This document shows, in pieces, positions 1-7,176 of a stretch of DNA of 64,000 nucleotides. The notes beneath the pieces are model-generated. The model had not been told where the DNA came from. It saw nothing but the letters and a program-made list of their open reading frames with translations, and ran no database searches. The stretch lies in contig JBBRQU010000022.1 of the NCBI GenBank assembly GCA_038225855.1, positions 3,014 to 67,013 on the forward strand. The letters run 5' to 3'. This DNA is from CAHJXF01 sp038225855 (GTDB lineage: Bacteria > Pseudomonadota > Gammaproteobacteria > Burkholderiales > Burkholderiaceae_D). The stretch's first letter is position 1; each line of letters begins with the position of its first letter. A program made the position numbers and the translations under genes.

Positions 1-1024
1 GCGCGAATTGAAGCGCGGCGGCCAAGTCTATTATCTGCACAACGAAGTCGACACGATTCAGAACCGCAAGGCTGCGCTCGAGGCCTTGCTGCCCGAAGCG
101 CGCATCGCAGTCGCGCACGGTCAGATGGCAGAGCGCGACCTCGAGCGCGTGATGCGCGACTTCACCCAGCAGCGCTTCAACATGCTCTTGTGTACGACGA
201 TCATCGAGACGGGCATCGACATTCCGACCGCGAATACGATCGTGATTCATCGCGCCGACAAATTCGGGCTCGCGCAATTGCATCAATTGCGTGGACGGGT
301 CGGACGATCGCACCATCAGGCTTATGCGTATTTACTCGTACCCGATCCCGAAGCACTGTCAAAGCAGGCGCAATTGCGGCTCGATGCGATTCAGCAGATG
401 GAAGAATTGGGCAGCGGTTTCTATCTCGCGATGCATGATCTGGAGATTCGCGGCGCAGGCCAGGTGCTCGGTGAGAATCAGTCCGGCAACATGCACGAAA
501 TCGGCTTTCAGCTCTATACGGAAATGCTCAACGAAGCCGTGAAAGCATTGAAGCAAGGGCGCGAGCCCGATTTATCGCAGCCGCTCGCCGCCGTGACCGA
601 GATCAATCTGCACGTACCTGCATTGTTGCCCGACAGTTATTGCGGCGATGTGCACGAGCGACTATCGATTTACAAGCGCCTCGCGACCTGCAAGACGCTC
701 GACGAATTGATCGACATACAGGAAGAATTGATCGATCGCTTCGGCAAATTGCCCGCGCAGGCGCAGGCGCTGATCGAGACGCACCGCTTGCGGATCGTTG
801 CCGAACGCCTGGGCATCATCAAGATCGACGCGCACGCGGAGTCGGTGACGTTTCAGTTCCGGCCGAACCCACCGATCGACGCGGCCGCCATCATTTCGCT
901 TGTGCAGAAAAACCGAAATATCAAGCTGTCGGGCCAGGATCGGTTGCGTCAAAACATCAACGCGCCTGAACTGCCCGCCCGCATCGCCGCCATCCGTTCA
1001 ACGCTTTCGGCCCTCACGCCATGA
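1..1024 (+). CDS. mfd: Transcription-repair coupling factor Mfd, C-terminal part
   Basis: Mfd is the SF2 translocase that pushes stalled RNA polymerase off damaged DNA and recruits UvrA. The reading frame is open from the first base, so the gene starts upstream of the window and only about 340 residues are present. They hold the end of the second RecA-like motor domain (start RGGQVYYLHNEVD; TTIIETGIDIPTANTIVIHR; the LHQLRGRVGRS motif VI with its arginine fingers) and the C-terminal TRCF domain. In Mfd that last domain masks the UvrA-binding site. The stop overlaps the serB start by four bases (ATGA), which suggests translational coupling. RecG shares the motor motifs, but the C-terminal domain from about base 570 on fits Mfd. 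Confidence 0.95.
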   Translation, partial: RELKRGGQVYYLHNEVDTIQNRKAALEALLPEARIAVAHGQMAERDLERVMRDFTQQRFNMLLCTTIIETGIDIPTANTIVIHRADKFGLAQLHQLRGRVGRSHHQAYAYLLVPDPEALSKQAQLRLDAIQQMEELGSGFYLAMHDLEIRGAGQVLGENQSGNMHEIGFQLYTEMLNEAVKALKQGREPDLSQPLAAVTEINLHVPALLPDSYCGDVHERLSIYKRLATCKTLDELIDIQEELIDRFGKLPAQAQALIETHRLRIVAERLGIIKIDAHAESVTFQFRPNPPIDAAAIISLVQKNRNIKLSGQDRLRQNINAPELPARIAAIRSTLSALTP

Positions 1025-1863
1025 ATCTGGTCATCTCCGGACCCATCGACGACAACCTGCGCAGCGCCCTGGTCGCGCTCGTCAAGCCACGCAGAGTCGT
1101 ACGCCTGCATGCTCGGGCGGATCGGTTGGAATGGGCCGATGATTCACTCCCAAGCCGCGAAGCCGTCGCCAGGCTCTGCGACGCCTCGCGCGTCGACCAC
1201 GCCTACGTCGAGCATGGAAAGAAGCTGTCCGACTTCAAGCTCCTCGCCATGGACATGGACTCGACCCTGATCACGATCGAGTGCATCGACGAAATTGCGG
1301 ACTTTGCGGGAAAGAAGAAGGAAGTGGCGGCGATCACCGAAGCGGCGATGCGCGGAGAGATTACGGACTTTGCGGAGAGTTTGCGGCGGCGGGTGGCGTT
1401 GCTCGCGGGGATTAGCGTGGATGTGCTGGAGCGGGTTTATGACCAGCGACTCAAGCTGTCGCCTGGCGCCACCGAGTTGCTTATTGCGGCAGAAGAAGCA
1501 GGTCTTTATCGCTTACTTGTTTCTGGCGGCTTTACCTATTTCACCGATCGACTGAAAGCCCGTTTAGGCTTCGACTACGCACATTCTAATCGCCTCGATA
1601 TCGACGCCGGCCGTCTTACTGGAAAGGTCTGCCCCCCAATTTTCGACGCCACACAAAAAGCGATCTCTGTGCGGGATGCTTTGTCAATCCATCCTGCGCA
1701 TCAACGTAAGGCAATAGTAATTGGCGACGGAGCCAATGACATCCAAATGATGGAATTGGCAGACACCTCCGTTGCCTTCCACGGAAAATCAGTAGTGCGT
1801 ACTCTTGCCAAGTACCGAATTGATTTCGGCGGACTTGATATTGTCGTCGATTGGTTTTCCTAA
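1021..1863 (+). CDS. serB: Phosphoserine phosphatase SerB
   Basis: HAD-superfamily phosphatase for the last step of L-serine synthesis (phosphoserine to serine), cytoplasmic. Visible motifs are DMDST at residues 78-82 (the first Asp is the nucleophile), SGGFT at 168-172, and GDGAND at 235-240, which binds Mg2+. The first ~70 residues are a degenerate ACT-like region. At 280 residues the length is normal. The ATG overlaps the mfd stop by four bases. From about base 1450 the codon usage is much less GC-rich than in the first half, although the protein stays intact. The 3' end therefore looks like part of a recombined segment that continues into the next gene. Confidence 0.95.
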   Translation: MNLVISGPIDDNLRSALVALVKPRRVVRLHARADRLEWADDSLPSREAVARLCDASRVDHAYVEHGKKLSDFKLLAMDMDSTLITIECIDEIADFAGKKKEVAAITEAAMRGEITDFAESLRRRVALLAGISVDVLERVYDQRLKLSPGATELLIAAEEAGLYRLLVSGGFTYFTDRLKARLGFDYAHSNRLDIDAGRLTGKVCPPIFDATQKAISVRDALSIHPAHQRKAIVIGDGANDIQMMELADTSVAFHGKSVVRTLAKYRIDFGGLDIVVDWFS

Positions 1864-2078
1864 GCGTCGAATCCGTTAAGCGAACACCAATAGAACGTTT
1901 CAATCATTTTCAATAAAGCGACTTCTTTTGGCACCACATGGCATCGAACTTGCATCGAGCCCTACGTGCCGAACGGGTCGATGACTAATCGCGCGGCACG
2001 TTTGTGTCCGACAGCCGAATGCACGATTAAGTCCTTAGATGCCTCGACCACAATGAATAAGACTTGACGCAGTCTCAC

Positions 2079-2213
2079 TCAGTAACCGTTTGCCAAGTCT
2101 CCGCCCCCAACCCAAGCGAGCTCCGGCGAATCAATAAATACAAAAGTTGCTGAATCGGTGTCGTCAAGCGTGGCTTGGCCCACAACATTTAGATTTTCAA
2201 GAATAAGGTTCAT
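2079..2213 (-). CDS. Putative double-glycine leader peptide, possible secreted signal precursor (44 aa)
   Basis: Small ORF, ATG at 2211-2213 and TGA at 2079-2081, divergent from the TPR/HD-GYP gene. An AGGAGT Shine-Dalgarno sequence lies seven bases before the ATG. The product begins MNLILENLNVVG and ends PELAWVGGGDLANGY. Residues 31-38 (ELAWVGGG) match the double-glycine leader consensus position by position: Glu at -8, Leu at -7, Val at -4, Gly at -2 and -1. Such leaders are cut by C39 peptidases of bacteriocin/peptide exporters. Cleavage after Gly38 would free the hexapeptide DLANGY. There is no signal peptide, no Cys and no membrane segment. No exporter is in this window. I recognise no named family. 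The role as a signal for the neighbouring TPR protein is inference; a chance ORF is possible, but the RBS plus exact motif make that less likely. Confidence 0.6.
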   Translation of the reverse strand: MNLILENLNVVGQATLDDTDSATFVFIDSPELAWVGGGDLANGY

Positions 2214-2220
2214 TGCAAGA

Positions 2221-2226
2221 ACTCCT
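2221..2226 (-). promoter_or_regulatory. Shine-Dalgarno sequence of the small peptide gene
   Basis: On the minus strand the sequence reads AGGAGT, seven bases before the ATG at 2213. It is one of the strongest ribosome binding sites in this part of the window and is the main sign that the small ORF is translated. Confidence 0.6.
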
Positions 2227-2244
2227 AGTGAGAATAAGGTAAAG

Positions 2245-2297
2245 TTCTACGTCGAGTAGGCAAAAACAGCGTAACTTTAATAAATTTATTCTACGTC
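2245..2297. promoter_or_regulatory. Paired TTCTACGTC direct repeats in the divergent promoter region
   Basis: TTCTACGTC occurs at 2245-2253 and again at 2289-2297, 44 bases apart (about four helical turns). They lie in AT-rich DNA between the divergent peptide gene and the HD-GYP gene. The first copy is part of an inverted repeat, CTAC-GTCGA-GTAG (2247-2259). Repeats phased on one face of the helix between divergent genes suggest an operator. A weak -10-like TAGATA for the HD-GYP gene lies at 2333-2338. Otherwise the 512-bp stretch 1864-2375 holds nothing I can name besides the small peptide gene. Confidence 0.35.
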
Positions 2298-2375
2298 TAC
2301 TTAAGTTTGTGTGTTATTTTGCTGAGCTGGACTAGATATTGCTGGCACAAAAAATTTTGTCGTAGGTAACAAATA

Positions 2376-4409
2376 TTGTCAATCATGAACCAAAATCGTC
2401 ACTCCTTAGATGAATGCTGGATAGCGTCGCTTTGCGATCTTGACCCGTTGCAGGCCTCGGCGTCGTTGCTCAGTCTCGACCCAATAGATGCTGAACGCGC
2501 AATTCATGGCCTTCAGGAGCTCGTCCGTGAGCATCTGGTGACGCAATCGACAGCGGGGGAAGACCAAATTGGCCGAGTCGTGCAAATTTTAAAGCACGCA
2601 TCAATCAGAGGGCTCTACAATTTAATCACGCCGTTCCTGATAGATTGTTGCTTCTACTATTCCCGGGTTGGAAAGAATCCACTTTGTATCTCGTTGGCGC
2701 TTGAGTTGTTACACGGTGCTGAAGATTGTCAAGATCGGCCAAATCAGCGACGTTTGCATAATATTCTTGGTGTGGCATTTCTTAGTTGCGCAGATTTTGT
2801 TACATCGTTATATCATCTTGAATATGCATTAAAGATAGCATATTCGATCGGTGACAAATTTTTTGAGGCAGCCAGTCTCGCCAACTGTATGCTCGCTCTT
2901 AAAGACTTGGGCCATTATCGCGATGCGATCCGAATTGCTTCACCGATATTGGAACTCGATCTCGATACCCCGCAGGCGAAATCTCTTAAGTTTCAATACG
3001 CAGGCAATGGTTTGTTCTGCGCGCATCGCCTGCAAGATCCCGAGCTAGCATTACATTTTCTCGAAGCCGGTAATAGCTTGCTTGAAACATTCGATGTTGA
3101 TCCAGTTTCAAAGGCGACGTACGAGTACTACCGAGCTCTCTATCTAATCGATACTTTTGATCATGAAACCGCGGAGGAGCTAATAGCCGCAGCCCAGCGA
3201 ACGCTTGGACCCTCTAAAAACCCTCGTGTGGAGGTCCTCCTCAAAATCCCCGAAGCCCTCTGCGAATGGGCGCACCGCACCGAGGAAGGTTTCGCCTCCT
3301 CCCGCAAGAAACTCCGCGAACTCTACGACGTCACCAAGAAGTCCCGCCTTTACCATGACGACGTCCTGCGTGCGCTGATGAAGGTTTACGGCAACGCGAC
3401 CGACCAGGAAACAGCCAAGCTCGGGATGCGTTACGCGAAGGAACTGGTCGAATATACGACCGGCGTCAAGCGCGCGAAGTTCTATCGGCAGCTTTCGGAT
3501 CGTGGTGTCGAGCTCGAACCCGCTCCGCCCAAACTCGAGTACCCGTTCGATCCGTTCGCCAACGTACGGCAATGGCTTGCACCCTCCTCGAGCGAAGATA
3601 GGTCGGAAAGCAACCCGATCGACTCCATCAACGGCCCGTTTTCACGCAAAGCCCATGTGGCCAAGCACGAGGAATTGGCGGCGATTCACGAAGACATGGC
3701 CAAACTGCGCACCGACGCGATTCTGAAAGAGATTCGCAGCGTCGCTTATGACACGGCGGAGAACTGGGCGCTCGCAGCCGAGTTCTTCGATGACCAGACG
3801 GGTCAGCATTGCTTTCGCGTGGGGCATCTCGCGGGCATGCTGGCGCGCGAGATCGCTCTCGAGGAATCGTATTGCGCGCGGATCGAACATGCGGCGCGGC
3901 TGCACGACATCGGCAAGATCGGCGTCAACGAGATGATTCTCCTCAAGCCCGGTCCGCTCGACCCGTCGGAGCTGACGGCGATGCGGGCGCATGCCGAGGT
4001 CGGCGCCTACATGCTCCAGGGCGCGAAGGATCCGGTTTTGCAGATGGCCGCGGTGATCGCCAAGCATCATCACGAATGGTGGAACGGCGCGGGCTATCCG
4101 TCGTCTTTGTCGGATCGCCGCATCCCGCTGGCCGCGCGAATCTGCGCGTTGGCCGATGTATACGATGCACTGACCCACGTGCGTCCTTACAAGGGTGCGT
4201 GGCCGCATCGCGTCGCGGTCGAAGAAATGCTCAACCTCGCGGGAGTGCAGTTCGATCCGCACCTGATGCGTCCCTTCCTCAAGGTGCTCGAACGCTATGT
4301 CCCTGCGCTTGCCGACAATCGTGTTCCCGGCCTTCATCAACTGAAGACCAATGGCCTCATCGCTTCGCGCAAGAAGCTGATGGAGACGATCTCGGCGTCT
4401 CAGTCCTGA
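2376..4409 (+). CDS. TPR-like sensor fused to HD-GYP phosphodiesterase
   Basis: 677 residues from the TTG at 2376 (TAGGT eight bases upstream); the ATG at 2385 is the alternative. Residues ~1-400 are all-helical and TPR-like (for example 126-190, and the stretch around AGNGLFCAHRL), with no membrane segment or signal peptide. Residues ~455-640 are an HD-GYP domain: H510/D511 in RLHDIGKIGV, HHEWWNGAGYP at 565-575, and ADVYDALTHVRPYK. HD-GYP proteins hydrolyse c-di-GMP. Here the usual Asp of HHExxDGxGYP is Asn (N570); the effect is unknown. TPR domains that bind short peptides are the hallmark of the RRNPP receptors of Firmicutes, and a candidate peptide gene lies divergently next door. Codons are AT-rich up to about residue 280 and GC-rich after that, so the sensor part looks exchanged. 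The ligand is unknown. Confidence 0.85.
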   Translation: MSIMNQNRHSLDECWIASLCDLDPLQASASLLSLDPIDAERAIHGLQELVREHLVTQSTAGEDQIGRVVQILKHASIRGLYNLITPFLIDCCFYYSRVGKNPLCISLALELLHGAEDCQDRPNQRRLHNILGVAFLSCADFVTSLYHLEYALKIAYSIGDKFFEAASLANCMLALKDLGHYRDAIRIASPILELDLDTPQAKSLKFQYAGNGLFCAHRLQDPELALHFLEAGNSLLETFDVDPVSKATYEYYRALYLIDTFDHETAEELIAAAQRTLGPSKNPRVEVLLKIPEALCEWAHRTEEGFASSRKKLRELYDVTKKSRLYHDDVLRALMKVYGNATDQETAKLGMRYAKELVEYTTGVKRAKFYRQLSDRGVELEPAPPKLEYPFDPFANVRQWLAPSSSEDRSESNPIDSINGPFSRKAHVAKHEELAAIHEDMAKLRTDAILKEIRSVAYDTAENWALAAEFFDDQTGQHCFRVGHLAGMLAREIALEESYCARIEHAARLHDIGKIGVNEMILLKPGPLDPSELTAMRAHAEVGAYMLQGAKDPVLQMAAVIAKHHHEWWNGAGYPSSLSDRRIPLAARICALADVYDALTHVRPYKGAWPHRVAVEEMLNLAGVQFDPHLMRPFLKVLERYVPALADNRVPGLHQLKTNGLIASRKKLMETISASQS

Positions 4410-4466
4410 TTTACAGCCCTGATTTACAGTCCTGATTTACAGCCCCGATCGGCAGCCCCGATCGAT
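4402..4466. repeat. 13-bp tandem repeat, five units
   Basis: Five head-to-tail 13-base units start at 4402, 4415, 4428, 4441 and 4454. Units 1 and 3 are identical (AGTCCTGATTTAC), unit 2 differs by one base, and units 4-5 are diverged (AGCCCCGATCGGC/GAT). The HD-GYP stop codon lies inside unit 1. Slippage here could not change the protein unless it destroyed unit 1. The array fills most of the gap to the convergent ABC permease gene. Confidence 0.85.
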
Positions 4467-4476
4467 AGACCGCGCG

Positions 4477-7008
4477 TCACGCTTCCCGCAGCGTGCGCAA
4501 CGGCGGTTCGTTCATGACCGGCCGCAATCCGAGCCATCCGCCCAGAAGAGCGAGTGCGATGCCGCCGGCGATGCCCAGCACCCACGCCATCGCTCCGAAC
4601 TCATAGGAGAGTTCGAACGCGCGTGTGGCGAGAACCCATCCGGTCGCAGTCGCCCCTGCTGCGGCGAGTACTCCGGCCAACGCGCCGATGCCGAAGAACT
4701 CGGCCAATTGCGCGCGAGTCAGTTGTCGCCGCGATGCGCCCAGCGCGCGTAGAAGAGCCGCCTCGCGCGTGCGCTCGTCGCGCGATGACAGCAACGCCGC
4801 ATAGAGCACCAGCACACCCGCAGCGAGCGTGAACACGAACAGGAACTCGACCGCGCGCACGACCTGATCGACGATGCTCTGCACCTGCTTGAAGATGGCG
4901 CTCGTATCGATCACGGTGATGTTGGGGAAGCGCTGGACCAGTCGGTTCGTGAGGCCGGCATCCGCCTCGCCAATATGAAATGCCGAGATCCAGGTTTGCG
5001 CCATCGTGCCGAGAGTCGCCGGTGGAAAGATCACGAAGAAATTCACGTGCATCGAATCCCAGTCGAGCTTACGGATGCTGGTCACGCGACCGTCCGCGAA
5101 TGCGCCCGCGATGTCGAAGCGCAAGTTGTCGCCGAGCTTGATGTCCAACGTCTTCGCGATGCCCCCCTCGATGGAAATCTCGCCGCTCGCGTTCGGCGCG
5201 AACCACGCGCCTGTGATGACTTTATTGGCGGCCGGCAACTGCGTCATGTACGAGAGGTTGAACTCGCGATCGACGAGACGCTGTGCGCGCTCTTCCTTGT
5301 AATTCGCGCTGCCGGTGCTCTTGTCGTTGATCGCGACCAGGCGTCCTCGAATCATCGGTGCGAAATCGAAGTTCGCGATGTGCGCCGCGCGAAGGCTCGC
5401 CACGAACGCGTCGCGCTGGTCGGGCTGCACGTTGATCACGAAACGATTGGGCGCATCGGGCGGCACGGCGCGCCGCCATGCTGCGACCAGATCGGTACGC
5501 GTCACCGATAGCAGCAGCAGCGCCATCAGCCCGATCGCGAGCGCGACCGTTTGTACGATCGTGTTGAGCGGACGGCGCTGCATCGATGCGAGTGCGAAAC
5601 GCCACGATGCATCGAGCCGCGCGCCATGCCTTGCGGCCGACAGCGCGCGCAGCACCACGAATGCGACGATCGTGAACACCGCGAACGCGCCGACGAAGCC
5701 GCCGAGCGTGATCGCTCCGACCTTCACGTCGCCTGCGCTCCACAAGGTCAATGCGGCGAACGATGCGATGCCGAGTGCATATCCGACCAGCGTGCCGCTG
5801 CGGGGAAGTCCCACGTCGCGGCGAAGCACGCGAAGCGGCGGGATGTGCCGCAGTTGCACGACCGGCGGTAACGCAAAACCCGCGAGCAGCACGACCCCGA
5901 CCAGCAACCCCTGCAGCGCGGGCCAGCCCGACGGCTGCGGCAAGCTCGCTTCGAGCAGCGACGACAGCAAGGCAACGAATGCGAAATGCGCGACATAGCC
6001 CAGCGCGACTCCGACGACGGCGCCCGCGAACCCGATGATCAGGAACTCGGACACATGGGTGACGAGCAACGCGTTCTGCGAGACGCCGATGCAGCGCATG
6101 ACCGCGGTCGCATCGAGATGACGTTCGGTGAAGCGCCGCGCCGCGAGTGCGACCGCAAGCGCCGCGAGCATCGCGGTCAAGAGGGCGACCAGCGCGAGGA
6201 AGCGCTCGGCGCGATCGAGCGTGTTCCTGACCTCGGGCCGGCCGGCTTCGAGCGACTCGAGCTTCTGTCCGCGGACGAGTCGCCCTTCGAGCCAGGTGCG
6301 ATACCCGGCGACGCTCTCGGGAGTTCCCGCAATCAACAGCCGATGGCTTTCGCGGCTGCCGTTCTGTATCAGATTGGTGGCGGCCAGATCGTCGAGGCGC
6401 ATCAGGACACGCGGCGCGAGATTGACGAAAGAGAGGCCGCGGTCGGGCTCGAGCGTGACCAGCCTTGCGATCGTGAATCGCTTGTCGCCCAGATCGATCG
6501 CGTCGCCGACCCGCACGTGCAACGCGGGCAACAACGCGGCATCGACCCACACCGTGCCGGCTTCTGGAAGCTGCTTAGTGATCGCGTCGGGCGCGCCGGG
6601 GGCGGTGGCGGTTCGCAACGCGCCGCGCAGCGGATAGCCGGGCGTGACCGCTTTGACCGCGGTCAACTGCGTGGCGGGTTCGGCATTCGAGCCCGGCGCC
6701 GCAAACGACAGCGCCATGCTCGGGAAGGCCACGGTCTCGGCAACCGACAGGCCTCGCGATCGCGCTTCGCCGCGCAGGCTCTCGGCGACCGGCTTGTCGG
6801 AAATCAGGACGAGATCGGCGCCGAGCAATTGCGCCGCGTCGCGTTCGAGCCCCGCGCGTAGTCGATCGATGAAAAAGCCGACGCTGGTCATCGCGGCGAC
6901 CGCGACAACCAGCGAAAGCACGAGCAGGCGCAACTCGCCCGCGCGCCAGTCGCGCGTGAACGCGCGCGCGCCTTGACGGATGGGAATAGTGAGTGAGGTC
7001 AAGATCAT
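4477..7008 (-). CDS. ABC transporter permease, FtsX/YbbP family
   Basis: 843-residue membrane protein. It has an N-terminal membrane anchor after RDWRAGELRLL, a large periplasmic region (~50-260), a block of membrane segments (~270-470), a second periplasmic region, and three C-terminal membrane segments. It has the duplicated FtsX-domain layout of the YbbP permeases, which work with an ATPase (YbbA) and often the esterase TesA. Such complexes use ATP to do mechanical work on envelope lipids or proteins; the substrate is not established. No ATPase gene is next to it, so the partner must be elsewhere. The ATG at 7008 has no clear RBS. It is convergent with the HD-GYP gene. Confidence 0.85.
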   Translation of the reverse strand: MILTSLTIPIRQGARAFTRDWRAGELRLLVLSLVVAVAAMTSVGFFIDRLRAGLERDAAQLLGADLVLISDKPVAESLRGEARSRGLSVAETVAFPSMALSFAAPGSNAEPATQLTAVKAVTPGYPLRGALRTATAPGAPDAITKQLPEAGTVWVDAALLPALHVRVGDAIDLGDKRFTIARLVTLEPDRGLSFVNLAPRVLMRLDDLAATNLIQNGSRESHRLLIAGTPESVAGYRTWLEGRLVRGQKLESLEAGRPEVRNTLDRAERFLALVALLTAMLAALAVALAARRFTERHLDATAVMRCIGVSQNALLVTHVSEFLIIGFAGAVVGVALGYVAHFAFVALLSSLLEASLPQPSGWPALQGLLVGVVLLAGFALPPVVQLRHIPPLRVLRRDVGLPRSGTLVGYALGIASFAALTLWSAGDVKVGAITLGGFVGAFAVFTIVAFVVLRALSAARHGARLDASWRFALASMQRRPLNTIVQTVALAIGLMALLLLSVTRTDLVAAWRRAVPPDAPNRFVINVQPDQRDAFVASLRAAHIANFDFAPMIRGRLVAINDKSTGSANYKEERAQRLVDREFNLSYMTQLPAANKVITGAWFAPNASGEISIEGGIAKTLDIKLGDNLRFDIAGAFADGRVTSIRKLDWDSMHVNFFVIFPPATLGTMAQTWISAFHIGEADAGLTNRLVQRFPNITVIDTSAIFKQVQSIVDQVVRAVEFLFVFTLAAGVLVLYAALLSSRDERTREAALLRALGASRRQLTRAQLAEFFGIGALAGVLAAAGATATGWVLATRAFELSYEFGAMAWVLGIAGGIALALLGGWLGLRPVMNEPPLRTLREA

Positions 7009-7019
7009 GGAGAGTACGG

Positions 7020-7168
7020 CAAGTCACTGGTTCCCCGTTTTCGCGCGGACGACGCCATCCTCGCCGGTCGTTCCCGCGAAAGCGGGAATCCAGCGTCCTT
7101 CATTCACTCAGTCCGCCACATGAAGGCTGACTGCAAGTCACTGGCTCCCCGCTTTCGCGGGGACGACG
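7020..7168. repeat. REP-like palindromic repeats, three copies
   Basis: Three related elements fill the gap between the permease start and the glgX end. Copies at 7020-7052 and 7131-7168 are in the same orientation (CACTGG-TCCCCG-TTTCGCG-GGACGAC). The copy at 7066-7103 is inverted (TCGTTCCCGCGAAAGCGGGAA). Each contains a short palindrome CCCGCTTTCGCGGG. The same core recurs near 63.1 kb, so this is a dispersed family. Elements of this kind lie between genes in many proteobacteria and can fold into mRNA hairpins. Confidence 0.8.
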
Positions 7169-7176
7169 AGCGAGAT

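Larger units (their letters stand above)
1450..3230. other. AT-rich composition island spanning serB 3' end to HD-GYP 5' end
   Basis: Read by eye, DNA between about 1450 and 3230 is much richer in A/T and in A/T-ending codons than the DNA on both sides. The change on the left falls inside serB and the change on the right inside the TPR/HD-GYP gene. Both reading frames stay open across the borders. This is what homologous recombination of a segment from a lower-GC relative would leave. No integrase, IS end or attachment site is visible at either border. The borders are approximate. Confidence 0.6.

Noticed and set aside
1864..2078. Further small ORFs in the AT-rich gap, such as a 16-codon frame at 1938
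   Set aside because: No convincing RBS or motif was found; only the 2079-2213 ORF met both tests.
5222..6861. Long open frames inside the ABC permease gene on both strands
   Set aside because: They are Arg-rich shadows with no homology. The permease frame has clear membrane segments.
4477..7008. Operon of the FtsX-type permease with an ABC ATPase and TesA
   Set aside because: Neighbouring genes are the HD-GYP gene and glgX; no ATPase motif is found nearby.
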